A stretch of DNA of 8,498 bases, taken from positions 1 through 8,498 of the forward strand of contig JAPLHM010000226.1 of the NCBI GenBank assembly GCA_026389635.1. Direction: 5' to 3'. This DNA comes from Chloroflexota bacterium. Lineage in GTDB: Bacteria > Chloroflexota > Dehalococcoidia > GIF9 > UBA5629. The notes under the pieces were generated by a model that did no database searches, was not told the origin of the DNA, and was given only the letters and a program-made list of their open reading frames with translations. Below are positions 1-6,150 of this stretch, in pieces; position 1 is the stretch's first letter, and each line of letters opens with the position of its first letter. Made by a program: the position numbers and the translations under genes.

Positions 1-521
1 GCATGCTGGCCGCCGAGATTGGCGCAAACGTAACACTGTCCAAACGCGCAGCCCTGCTGCACGATATCGGTAAGGCCGTAGACCACGAGGTGGAAGGGCC
101 GCACGCCCTGATCGGCGCCAATCTTGTCAAGCAATGGGACAAGTCGGCGGAAATAGTTCAGGCTATATCGGAGCACCATGGCGAGGCCACCACAACCAGT
201 TCACTGGGATTTATCCTGGCTACGGCGGACGCCATCAGCGGCTCCAGGCTGGGGGCCAGACGCGAGTCACTGGACCAGTACATCAAGCGCATAGAGGCGC
301 TGGAAAGCGTTGCCAGCAGCTTCCCGGGCGTTGAAAAAGCTTTCGCCATCCAGGCCGGCCGCGAGGTGCGTATTATCGTTAAGCCGGAACAGGTGGATGA
401 CCTGGCGGCCATGCGGCTGGCGCGCGACATCGTTAAGAAAATCGAGGACAGCCTCGAATATCCCGGCCAGATAAAGGTTACAGTAATGCGTGAGGTGAGG
501 GCGGTAGATTACGCTAAATGA
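1..521 (+). CDS. rny: Ribonuclease Y, C-terminal part (5' end outside window)
   Basis: This is the last 172 or so residues of RNase Y, the membrane-anchored endoribonuclease that starts mRNA decay in many bacteria. The reading frame is open at the window edge, so the ATG at position 3 is internal and not the start. The HD metal-binding motif reads LLHDIGKA (His20-Asp21 counted from that ATG). It is followed by the second histidine region (His34, EHHGE at 57-61) and the ADAISGSR segment at 75-82. The protein ends in VTVMREVRAVDYAK, the typical RNase Y terminus. The missing upstream part should hold the transmembrane anchor, coiled coil and KH domain. One small oddity is SRLGARRE where the family usually has SRPGARRE. 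The stop is 18 nt before the ymdB-like gene, as in the rny-ymdB pairing known from Bacillus. Identification is very secure. Confidence 0.96.
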   Translation, partial: MLAAEIGANVTLSKRAALLHDIGKAVDHEVEGPHALIGANLVKQWDKSAEIVQAISEHHGEATTTSSLGFILATADAISGSRLGARRESLDQYIKRIEALESVASSFPGVEKAFAIQAGREVRIIVKPEQVDDLAAMRLARDIVKKIEDSLEYPGQIKVTVMREVRAVDYAK

Positions 522-539
522 TTAACAAGAGGTAGGTTA

Positions 540-1313
540 TTGAAGATCCTGGCTGTCGGTGACGTAATAGGTAAGCCTGGCAGGAAAGCTTTACAGCAGT
601 TTCTGCCAGGCTTAATTAATGAATTCGATATTGAACTGGTGGTCGCCAACGGCGAAAACTCCGCCCACGGCATCGGCATTACGGCCAAAACGGCGCAGGA
701 ACTGCTTGACGCGGGTGTGGATGTCATAACCAGCGGGAACCATATCTGGGCGCAGCGCGAGATCATCAATTGCATGGACGGGGACCTGCCCATCATGCGG
801 CCGCTCAATTTCCCGCCCGGTGTGCCTGGCCGCGGCTACCTTACAGTCAAGGGCGTCCTGGTGGTTAACCTGATAGGGCGCATATTCATCGGCCCGGCCG
901 ATTGTCCCTTCAGGGCCATGGACGCTCTGCTGTCATCCATCAGTCCTCTTCCCAAAGTGATTCTGGTTGATTTTCACGCCGAGGCCACATCCGAAAAGAT
1001 CGCTATGGGCAGGTATCTTGACGGGCGCGTAAGCGCCGTGCTGGGCACACACACCCACGTGGGTACCACAGACAGCTATATTTTGCCCGCTGGAACAGCC
1101 TATGTTACCGATATAGGCATGGTCGGACCCCTGGATTCCATCATAGGTGACGACGTTGATAATGTGCTCAGCAGCTTCCTGACGGGATTGCCGCACAGAC
1201 TGTCTGTAGGCAAGGGCCTGGCCGCCTTCGATGCCATTTTACTGGATATTGATGACAGTACGGGAAGAGCGCTCAGCATCGGACGTATAAGGCGTGAGGA
1301 GAGCGCTCCCTGA
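540..1313 (+). CDS. ymdB: YmdB-family metallophosphoesterase (TIGR00282)
   Basis: The product is a 257-residue calcineurin-like metallophosphoesterase of the YmdB/TIGR00282 family. Bacillus YmdB hydrolyses 2',3'-cyclic nucleotides in vitro and affects biofilm and motility choices. The dimetal-site residues are all visible: Asp8 (GDVIGKPGR), Glu39-Asn40 (NGENSAHG), Asn67-His68 (SGNHIW), His146 (DFHAEATSEK) and His171/His173 (GTHTHVG). Length is close to the family norm of about 260. The start is TTG at 540, chosen because it gives the family's usual MKILAVGDV N-terminus and has a purine-rich ribosome site (AAGAGG, about 527-532) upstream. It follows rny by 18 nt, and its stop overlaps the CTG start of the next PHP gene. 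Family assignment is secure; the physiological substrate is not known from sequence. Confidence 0.95.
   Translation: MKILAVGDVIGKPGRKALQQFLPGLINEFDIELVVANGENSAHGIGITAKTAQELLDAGVDVITSGNHIWAQREIINCMDGDLPIMRPLNFPPGVPGRGYLTVKGVLVVNLIGRIFIGPADCPFRAMDALLSSISPLPKVILVDFHAEATSEKIAMGRYLDGRVSAVLGTHTHVGTTDSYILPAGTAYVTDIGMVGPLDSIIGDDVDNVLSSFLTGLPHRLSVGKGLAAFDAILLDIDDSTGRALSIGRIRREESAP
1297..1301 (+). promoter_or_regulatory. Ribosome binding site that supports the CTG start at 1310
   Basis: The sequence AGGAG lies inside the 3' end of the ymdB-like gene, 8 nt before the CTG at 1310. An in-frame stop (TGA, 1295-1297) closes the frame just upstream, so the PHP protein cannot begin earlier than 1298. No ATG, GTG or TTG occurs in this frame until GTG at 1439. 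Confidence 0.7.
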
Positions 1314-2134
1314 AGTACGACCTGCACCTGCATACCACGGCCTCGGACGGGCGGCTGACACCTGCTGAACTGGTTGCCCTAGCGCTGGAGCGGGGACTGG
1401 AAGTCATATCCATCACGGACCATGACAGCGTCGGTGGGGTGGAAGAGGCCCTGGCAGCCGCCGGCAGCAGTGGAAAGATAACGGTCGTTCCCGGTGTGGA
1501 GATAAATACCGACCTGGCCACGGGTGAACTTCACGTGCTGGGCTATTTTATAGATTACAGGGATGAGGGCCTGGTTGCGGCGCTGGCAAGGATAAGGGAA
1601 TCGCGGGTGGGAAGGGCCCAAAAAATGATAGAGAAACTGCGGGAACTTGGCATGCCCGTGGATTGGCAAAGGGTGCTTGACCTGGCCAGAGGCGAATCGA
1701 TCTGTCGGCCGCATATAGCGCAGGCCATGCTGGAGAAAGGGTATGTCTCCGATGAACGGGAAGCCTTCGAAAGATATATAGGCAGGGACGGACCGGCCTA
1801 TATCGGGCGCGAGAAGGCAGGGCCAGCCGATGCTGTCAGGATTGTGAAGAAGGCGGGCGGAATACCTGTGCTGGCCCACCCGGCCGATATTGCTAACGTG
1901 GACAATATCATCGTTGAACTGAAGGTAGCCGGTCTGGCCGGGCTGGAAGCGTACTACGGGCAGTACGACAGTAAAACAGTCAAGAGGTGTGTGAAGATGG
2001 CAGCCCGTCACGGCCTGCTCACCACCGGCGGAACCGATTACCACCATTTCCAGGACGATCGGGAGGTACTGCCCGGTTCTGCGGATATTCCACTAAGCTC
2101 CATAGAGCAGTTGTTTGCGGCTGCGTCTCAGTGA
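1310..2134 (+). CDS. PHP-domain phosphatase/5'-3' exonuclease (YciV/Rnm-like), CTG start
   Basis: The product is a PHP-domain metal-dependent phosphoesterase of about 274 residues. The closest known types are the YciV/TrpH group, in which E. coli Rnm acts on 3',5'-bisphosphate nucleotides and short RNA 5' ends. I place the start at CTG 1310: the resulting N-terminus is MKYDLHLHTTASDG, the canonical PHP opening, and AGGAG lies 8 nt upstream. The CTG shares bases with the TGA of the ymdB-like gene (CTGA), like the common ATGA coupling. Starting at the first conventional codon, GTG 1439, would remove 43 residues including His6, His8, Asp13 and Asp37-His38. Other motif residues are Glu64 (GVEIN), His135 (CRPHIA), His190 (AHPAD), Asp243 and His245 (GGTDYH), so the active site looks complete. 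It sits at the end of the rny-ymdB operon, which suggests nucleotide or RNA turnover. The exact substrate is inferred only. Confidence 0.88.
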   Translation: MKYDLHLHTTASDGRLTPAELVALALERGLEVISITDHDSVGGVEEALAAAGSSGKITVVPGVEINTDLATGELHVLGYFIDYRDEGLVAALARIRESRVGRAQKMIEKLRELGMPVDWQRVLDLARGESICRPHIAQAMLEKGYVSDEREAFERYIGRDGPAYIGREKAGPADAVRIVKKAGGIPVLAHPADIANVDNIIVELKVAGLAGLEAYYGQYDSKTVKRCVKMAARHGLLTTGGTDYHHFQDDREVLPGSADIPLSSIEQLFAAASQ

Positions 2135-2172
2135 AAAAGCGGATGGAACAAGCTATAAAAAAGTAATATAAT
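2131..2172 (+). promoter_or_regulatory. Probable sigma-70-type promoter region for the HdrD-like gene
   Basis: This AT-rich gap holds a perfect -10 box TATAAT at 2167-2172, with only a poor -35 match (TGGAAC, 2144-2149, 17-nt spacer). A second overlapping candidate is GTGAAA (2131-2136), 17 nt, TATAAA (2154-2159). Either would start transcription some 30-45 nt before the ATG at 2210. AAGGAG at 2200-2205 is the ribosome site. The call rests on motif matching only. Confidence 0.5.
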
Positions 2173-2209
2173 AGTGCGGTTTTAAGGAAATAAGCTCGCA
2201 AGGAGTAAC

Positions 2210-4213
2210 ATGGAAGCATCACGAGAAATTTTCTGGCATATCCCGTTGTTAGTACAGGTCTGTGTGTACCTTGCGGCATTTGCCGCCGTCCTGCTGATCT
2301 GTTACACGGTTTACAAGCGCTACCAGATGTGGATGCTGGGCAAGCCCGACAAACGTTTCGACAACCCCATCGGGCGCGTCGGCGAGTTCATCAAGCTGGG
2401 TATTGTGGACGGCGCCTTTCACGTAAGGTTCCTGCGTGAGCCCTATTCCGGCATCATGCACTTCCTCATCTTCGTGGGCTGCATCCTGCTCTTCATCGGC
2501 GCCGGCCTGGACTTTTTAAACCATTACGTTTTCGAGCCTTTTCACGCCGCCTTCATTCGCGGACCGGTTTACATTTACCTGGGTGGACTCTGGAACATCG
2601 CCGGGGTCATGGTGCTGATCGGCCTGCTGATGGCCTTTATACGCCGCTACATACAGAAGCCCAAAAGGCTTAACACGATCTTTGATGACGGCATGGCCCT
2701 TTTCCTCATTTTCATCGTAGTAATTTCAGGCTTCTTCCTGCAGGGTTTCAGGATGATTGGCGCTACCCCCGAGGCACTGGGTCTGGCCCAGGCCGAATAT
2801 TATTTGCACCCCGAGTGGGGACAGGCCAGGTTCGGCGGCTTCTGGATCGCCGCTATGTTCGCCGGGCTTCCTGAAGCTTCACGCCTTTTGTGGTACCAGA
2901 TACTCTGGTACGGCCACGTGTTAATCACCGTGGGCGCGGTCTTCTACGTCATCGTGGCGTGGGATAAGCTGACCCACATCTTAATCTCGCCGGTCAATGT
3001 CCTTTTTAAAACCTCACGGCCCAAGGGCGCGCTCAGCCTGGTCGACCTTGAAAATGCCGAGACCTACGGCATCGGCAAGATCGAGGATTTTACCTGGAAG
3101 CAACTCTTCGACCTGGATGCCTGCACCAACTGCGGCCGCTGCCAGGACAGGTGTCCTGCCTACCTGACGGATAAGCCGCTTTCGCCTCGGCAATTAGTGC
3201 AGGACCTCAAAACACACTGGCTGGAGCGCTCCCCCGCGCTGCTGGCAGAAAAGAAGGCCAAAGCCAAAGCGGCTAAGGCCGGCGGCGAGGTTGCCCCTGT
3301 GGAGGAATCTGGCGACGGCACCAAAGCCCTGGTGGGTGGGATCATAACCGAAGACGTTATCTGGGCTTGCACTACCTGCCGCGCCTGTCAGGATATTTGC
3401 CCCGTATTTGTCGAGCATATCGATAAGATAGTTGATATGAGGCGCCACCTGGTGCTGGACCTGGCGCAGGTCCCCGAAACCGGCCTGGCGGTGCTGCAGT
3501 GCATCGAGGCCAGGGGACATAGCTGCAAGGGCACGACTCTCACCAGGACCGACTGGACGGCCGGCCTGGACATCAAGCAGCTATCAGAAGATCCAAATGT
3601 TGAATATGTATTCTTTGCCGGCTGCGCAGCATCGCTCGAGGAGAGGAGCACCAAGATAGCCATCGCCACGACAAAGATACTCAAGGCCGCCGGCGTTAAT
3701 TTCGGCATCCTGGGCGCACAGGAGATGTGCTGCGGCGAACCGGCCAGGAGGCTGGGCAACGAGTACCTCTATCAGACGCTGGCCGCCAACAACGTTGAGC
3801 AGTTCAAGGGCTACAACATCAAGAAGATAATCACCATGTGCCCGCACTGCTTCAACACCCTCAAGAACGAGTACCCGCAGTTTGGCGGTAACTTTGAGAT
3901 AATCCACCACAGCACCTTTATCTCCCAGCTTATCAGCGAGGGCAAGATCAAGCCCACGGCTATGAAGGAAAACAGGATCACCTACCATGACTCCTGCTAT
4001 CTCGGCAGACATAACGACATATACAACCCGCAGCGCCACGTGTTGCAGGCAATCAACAAGCTGCCGCTGCTTGAGATGGAGCGTTCGCACAACAACGGTT
4101 TCTGCTGCGGCGCCGGCGGAGGGCGTTTCTGGATGGAGGAGCGCATCGGCAAGCGTATCAGCGAGGTGCGCATCGAGCAGGTCATGGAAACAGCTTTGTT
4201 CAAACGCCAATAA
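2210..4213 (+). CDS. Membrane HdrD-like iron-sulfur oxidoreductase (putative ETF:quinone oxidoreductase)
   Basis: This 667-residue protein joins a membrane cytochrome b-like domain (NarI/HdrE type) to a cytoplasmic HdrD-like part. Hydrophobic helices lie at about 11-35, 82-104, 121-144, 160-180 and 228-252. His84, His105, His236 and His256 are candidate haem b ligands. Two [4Fe-4S] motifs follow: Cys305/308/311/315-Pro and Cys387/390/393/397-Pro. The first CCG domain is complete (Cys472, Cys507-508, Cys544, Cys547). The second has Cys596 and Cys632-633, but the protein ends about 34 residues later without the usual CxxC. This architecture is found in the 'DUF224' proteins proposed to pass electrons from electron-transfer flavoprotein to menaquinone in Syntrophomonas and Geobacter, which fits the acyl-CoA enzymes elsewhere in the window. 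No etfAB genes are present here. A Lys/Ala-rich linker (about 346-360) separates the ferredoxin motifs. The start is ATG 2210 with AAGGAG 4 nt upstream. The architecture is certain; the electron partners are inferred. Confidence 0.9.
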   Translation: MEASREIFWHIPLLVQVCVYLAAFAAVLLICYTVYKRYQMWMLGKPDKRFDNPIGRVGEFIKLGIVDGAFHVRFLREPYSGIMHFLIFVGCILLFIGAGLDFLNHYVFEPFHAAFIRGPVYIYLGGLWNIAGVMVLIGLLMAFIRRYIQKPKRLNTIFDDGMALFLIFIVVISGFFLQGFRMIGATPEALGLAQAEYYLHPEWGQARFGGFWIAAMFAGLPEASRLLWYQILWYGHVLITVGAVFYVIVAWDKLTHILISPVNVLFKTSRPKGALSLVDLENAETYGIGKIEDFTWKQLFDLDACTNCGRCQDRCPAYLTDKPLSPRQLVQDLKTHWLERSPALLAEKKAKAKAAKAGGEVAPVEESGDGTKALVGGIITEDVIWACTTCRACQDICPVFVEHIDKIVDMRRHLVLDLAQVPETGLAVLQCIEARGHSCKGTTLTRTDWTAGLDIKQLSEDPNVEYVFFAGCAASLEERSTKIAIATTKILKAAGVNFGILGAQEMCCGEPARRLGNEYLYQTLAANNVEQFKGYNIKKIITMCPHCFNTLKNEYPQFGGNFEIIHHSTFISQLISEGKIKPTAMKENRITYHDSCYLGRHNDIYNPQRHVLQAINKLPLLEMERSHNNGFCCGAGGGRFWMEERIGKRISEVRIEQVMETALFKRQ

Positions 4214-4247
4214 AAGGGGCCGGTACGCAGCGCGTGCCGGCCCCTTT
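4213..4247 (+). terminator. Strong hairpin at the stop codon, probable terminator
   Basis: The left arm (4213-4228) pairs with the right arm (4232-4247) over 16 bp with one G-U pair and a 3-nt loop (AGC). The core is GGGGCCGG/CCGGCCCC. The left arm starts on the last base of the TAA stop. The right arm ends in TTT and is followed by ACTATTTAC, so the U-tract is poor for a textbook intrinsic terminator. Its position and stability still favour transcript-end function. Confidence 0.72.
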
Positions 4248-4278
4248 ACTATTTACATTGTCGATATATGGAACAAAG

Positions 4279-4290
4279 TCAAAGCTTTGA
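4279..4290. repeat. 12-bp perfect palindrome
   Basis: TCAAAGCTTTGA is its own reverse complement. It lies in the 141-nt gap between the HdrD-like gene and the small membrane protein gene, 65 nt before that gene's ATG. It could be an operator half-site pair, but no convincing promoter overlaps it, so a function is not established. Nothing else was recognised in the gap apart from the terminator hairpin. Confidence 0.4.
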
Positions 4291-4354
4291 GCTAAAATGG
4301 AAAAGGAAGCCTGAGCGGAGAGAAGTTCATTAGAAGGATACCAGGAGAAAGAGG

Positions 4355-4657
4355 ATGGTAAAGCGATTTGGCAAGTTAATAACTGCGTCATTTATCATAA
4401 TGGCGATAGGTTTAGTTACATTCCTGCTGGTAATACCTTTATATGGGTATTTTGGTATAGATACCGACATAATAGGGTTACTTATCTTGGATATTGGCCT
4501 TGTGATTTGCATCATAGGGATTATCCGCTGGAAAAAACTGCACGGATTCAAGTTGGTTATATTAATAGTGCTTGCTTCAGTCCTCAGTATCCCAATACTG
4601 ATGATGGTTGTGTCGCTAATTTACTATCTTATATCTGGAAGACCTCTGGGAGATTGA
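4355..4657 (+). CDS. Small three-helix membrane protein, function unknown
   Basis: This is a 100-residue, strongly hydrophobic protein that I do not recognise. Predicted helices lie at about 8-33, 39-58 and 65-93, separated by short loops: an acidic turn (Asp36, Asp38) and a basic one (Arg-Trp-Lys-Lys at 58-61). The basic N-terminus (MVKRFGK) and basic second loop suggest by the positive-inside rule that the N-terminus is cytoplasmic. The ribosome site is good (AGGAG at 4343-4347, 7 nt before ATG), so I believe it is a real gene despite its size. Base and codon use differ from the neighbours: the gene is AT-rich and uses many ATA and TTA codons. It lies between a terminator and the 3' side of a convergent tRNA gene, so it is probably transcribed alone. 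It may be recently acquired or an orphan, lineage-specific gene. Confidence 0.68.
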   Translation: MVKRFGKLITASFIIMAIGLVTFLLVIPLYGYFGIDTDIIGLLILDIGLVICIIGIIRWKKLHGFKLVILIVLASVLSIPILMMVVSLIYYLISGRPLGD

Positions 4658-4682
4658 GTAGAATTGCAGAAAAAGAGTTTGG

Positions 4683-4754
4683 CTCCTCGGGTAGGATTCG
4701 AACCTACGACCTAGCGGTTAACAGCCGCCCGCTCTACCGTTGAGCTACCGAGGA
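4683..4754 (-). tRNA. tRNA-Asn (anticodon GTT)
   Basis: The minus strand folds as a complete tRNA cloverleaf. The acceptor stem is TCCTCGG/CCGAGGA with discriminator G. The D arm is GCTC/GAGC. The anticodon stem is GGCGG/CCGCT with loop CTGTTAA, giving anticodon GTT (plus-strand 4720-4722). The T arm is GTAGG/CCTAC with TTCGAAT loop. A CCA end is encoded directly after the discriminator (4682 down to 4680). A run of five T follows the 3' end by a few bases on the minus strand. It is convergent with the small membrane protein gene and lies downstream of coaE on the same strand. Confidence 0.97.
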
Positions 4755-4803
4755 AAGTACTCATCCTGAGATGTTTACCCGTGTTTCACGGCGCAAACGA
4801 GAT

Positions 4804-4833
4804 ATTATAACACCACCTCTCCGGCGAGAGCAA
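4804..4833 (-). promoter_or_regulatory. Probable promoter of the tRNA-Asn gene
   Basis: Reading the minus strand, there is a perfect -10 box TATAAT (4809-4804) preceded by TG one base earlier, which makes an extended -10. A partial -35 (TTGCTC, 4833-4828) is 18 nt upstream. Transcription would begin near 4797, about 43 nt before the mature tRNA 5' end. It sits just after the coaE stop codon, so the tRNA need not depend on coaE transcription. Confidence 0.6.
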
Positions 4834-4840
4834 AAATCAG

Positions 4841-5455
4841 TCATTTCGGGGGACGGTCCGTCAGTTTTGAGTATATGTCTTTCACCTGCTGCATGGTCTC
4901 CTCCAGCGTCCCGTCGTTGTTGACCACGTAATCGGCGTACCCGGTCTTCTCGCTTACAGGCAGCTGCGTCCTTATCCTGCTGCGTGCGTCTTCCCCGGGC
5001 ACACCCCTCGCAATCAACCGCTTGAGTTGGACCTCCGGTGAAGCGAAAACGACGATTATCTTGTCCACCAGCAGGCGCGCAATCTCCGGCCCCGCCTCCA
5101 GCAGCAGGGGAACGTCCTTGATAATCAACCCGCCGGGGTCAACCAGTTTTCTTTCCTCGACCAGCCGCTGGTCCTCCTCAAGCACCGCCGGGTGAACGAT
5201 GGAGTTCAGTTTCTGCAATTTGACCGCGTCACTGAATACTATCCCGGCCAGCGCCTGCCTGTTTATACGGCGGTCGGCGTTTAACACGGCGCTGCCGAAG
5301 TAGTCAGCAATTGCCTGCCAGGCCGGTTTGCCGGGCTCAACCACTTCCCGCGATAGCTTATCGTGGTCTATAACGAAGGCGCCCATTTCCGCGAACATAC
5401 GCGCAACGGTGCTCTTGCCCGTACCTATGGTGCCCGTAACCCCGGCCATAATCAT
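4841..5455 (-). CDS. coaE: Dephospho-CoA kinase
   Basis: This 204-residue protein is the last enzyme of CoA synthesis. It phosphorylates the 3'-hydroxyl of dephospho-CoA with ATP in the cytoplasm. The N-terminal P-loop is GTIGTGKST (Gly8-Thr16), followed by the substrate-binding segment VIDHDKLSREVV (28-39), which corresponds to the usual DADxxxR motif with His in place of Ala. The conserved segments NSIVHPAV and DVPLLLEAG and the late segment YADYVVNNDGTLEE also match CoaE. Length is normal (about 200). The ATG start at 5455 overlaps the stop of the upstream PHP gene by 4 nt (ATGA), which implies translational coupling. A second ATG two codons on (5449) is an alternative start. The CoA link fits the acyl-CoA enzymes nearby. 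Identification is very secure. Confidence 0.97.
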   Translation of the reverse strand: MIMAGVTGTIGTGKSTVARMFAEMGAFVIDHDKLSREVVEPGKPAWQAIADYFGSAVLNADRRINRQALAGIVFSDAVKLQKLNSIVHPAVLEEDQRLVEERKLVDPGGLIIKDVPLLLEAGPEIARLLVDKIIVVFASPEVQLKRLIARGVPGEDARSRIRTQLPVSEKTGYADYVVNNDGTLEETMQQVKDIYSKLTDRPPK

Positions 5456-6090
5456 CGGTGGTTATTTCCTGCCGAGCCGCAGAACCTGCCTGCTCTTAGT
5501 TCGGCCATCAACTCCCCTTCATTGCGTATGTCTTTCTCAAAAATGGTGAGGCATTTGCCCATTTCATCTAAAAAATGGGCGTCGCTGCCGCCGGAAGTTT
5601 GGAACCCCAGTTTATCGGCAAGCTGGCAGGCGAAGATATTGTTGCCCTCCATATTGCGTCCGTTGAAACCCTCGAGGGCATCCACCTTATCGAATACGGG
5701 ACGCTGGAGCACCAGGTCGGCTGCCGGCTGGAAGTCGGTGATGGCATGGCAGGGATAGCCGCGGAAGGGATGCGCGGCGATCATGAAGGCGTCCGACTCC
5801 ACGCATAGTCCGCGCAGCGTATCTATATCTATGACAGTGGTGAAATTGATATTGAGGCCGAAGACCAGTATCTCGCCGCCTTCCTTTATCATCACCTCAA
5901 CCCCGCGGAACACCGGAAAATCATACTTTTTGCTGAGTTCCTCGATATCGGGCAGCCCCCAGGCGCGGTCGTGCTCTGTGAAGCATACGCCGTCCAGGCC
6001 CAGTTCCCGCGCCCTAATAATAGCCGCCTCGGGATCCAGTCTGCTGTCGGGGGACAGCCTGTTTGTATGTATATGAAGGTCAACTTTCAA
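5452..6090 (-). CDS. PHP-domain metal-dependent phosphoesterase
   Basis: This 212-residue protein has a PHP fold and is probably a trinuclear-metal phosphoesterase. Metal-ligand motifs are in order: His6-x-His8 (VDLHIHT), Glu39-His40 (FTEHD), Glu65 (RGVEV), His107 (AAHPFRG), and Asp170/His172 (GGSDAH). It is shorter than the YciV-like PHP protein encoded at 1310-2134 and only distantly similar, so the two are not recent duplicates. The start is TTG at 6090, which gives the typical MKVDLHIHT opening and has GGTGAG 8 nt upstream. It is translationally coupled to coaE. Family members of this size are usually annotated only as 'PHP domain protein'; a histidinol-phosphatase or nucleotide-phosphatase role is possible but not shown. 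Upstream is the divergent control region shared with the BKACE gene. Confidence 0.9.
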   Translation of the reverse strand: MKVDLHIHTNRLSPDSRLDPEAAIIRARELGLDGVCFTEHDRAWGLPDIEELSKKYDFPVFRGVEVMIKEGGEILVFGLNINFTTVIDIDTLRGLCVESDAFMIAAHPFRGYPCHAITDFQPAADLVLQRPVFDKVDALEGFNGRNMEGNNIFACQLADKLGFQTSGGSDAHFLDEMGKCLTIFEKDIRNEGELMAELRAGRFCGSAGNNHR

Positions 6091-6150
6091 TCTGCGTACT
6101 CACCAGGATATTGTGATGCTGGATGTCTGGGAGGAGGATATGCCTTTCCG

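Noticed and set aside
1439..1441. GTG as the start of the YciV-like PHP protein
   Set aside because: It would delete the conserved HxH and DH metal ligands that are clearly encoded upstream in the same frame.
1379..2047. Long minus-strand open frame (222 codons) opposite the YciV-like PHP gene
   Set aside because: The plus-strand PHP motifs are clear, and the opposite frame has no recognisable domain or ribosome site.
3584..4210. Long minus-strand open frame (208 codons) opposite the HdrD-like gene
   Set aside because: It is a shadow frame caused by GC-biased codons; the plus strand carries unmistakable Fe-S and CCG motifs and the minus frame shows no recognised domain.
4507..4743. A plus-strand open frame encoding a 78-residue peptide ending in a GRIRTYDLAVNSRPLYR-like tail
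   Set aside because: Its C-terminal half is the antisense of the tRNA-Asn gene, a well-known source of false proteins, and its first half overlaps the better-supported membrane protein gene.
4779..4791. Small hairpin CCGTG-TTT-CACGG in the tRNA leader
   Set aside because: It has a 5-bp stem with no U-tract and is probably chance or a leader processing feature; there is not enough to call it.
4817..4830. CTCTC-CGGC-GAGAG hairpin after coaE as a terminator
   Set aside because: No T-run follows it on the coaE strand; the T-run precedes it. It also lies within the tRNA promoter spacer.
4248..4840. Genomic island or prophage remnant at tRNA-Asn
   Set aside because: No integrase, no duplicated tRNA 3' end and only one small gene; kept only as a composition anomaly.
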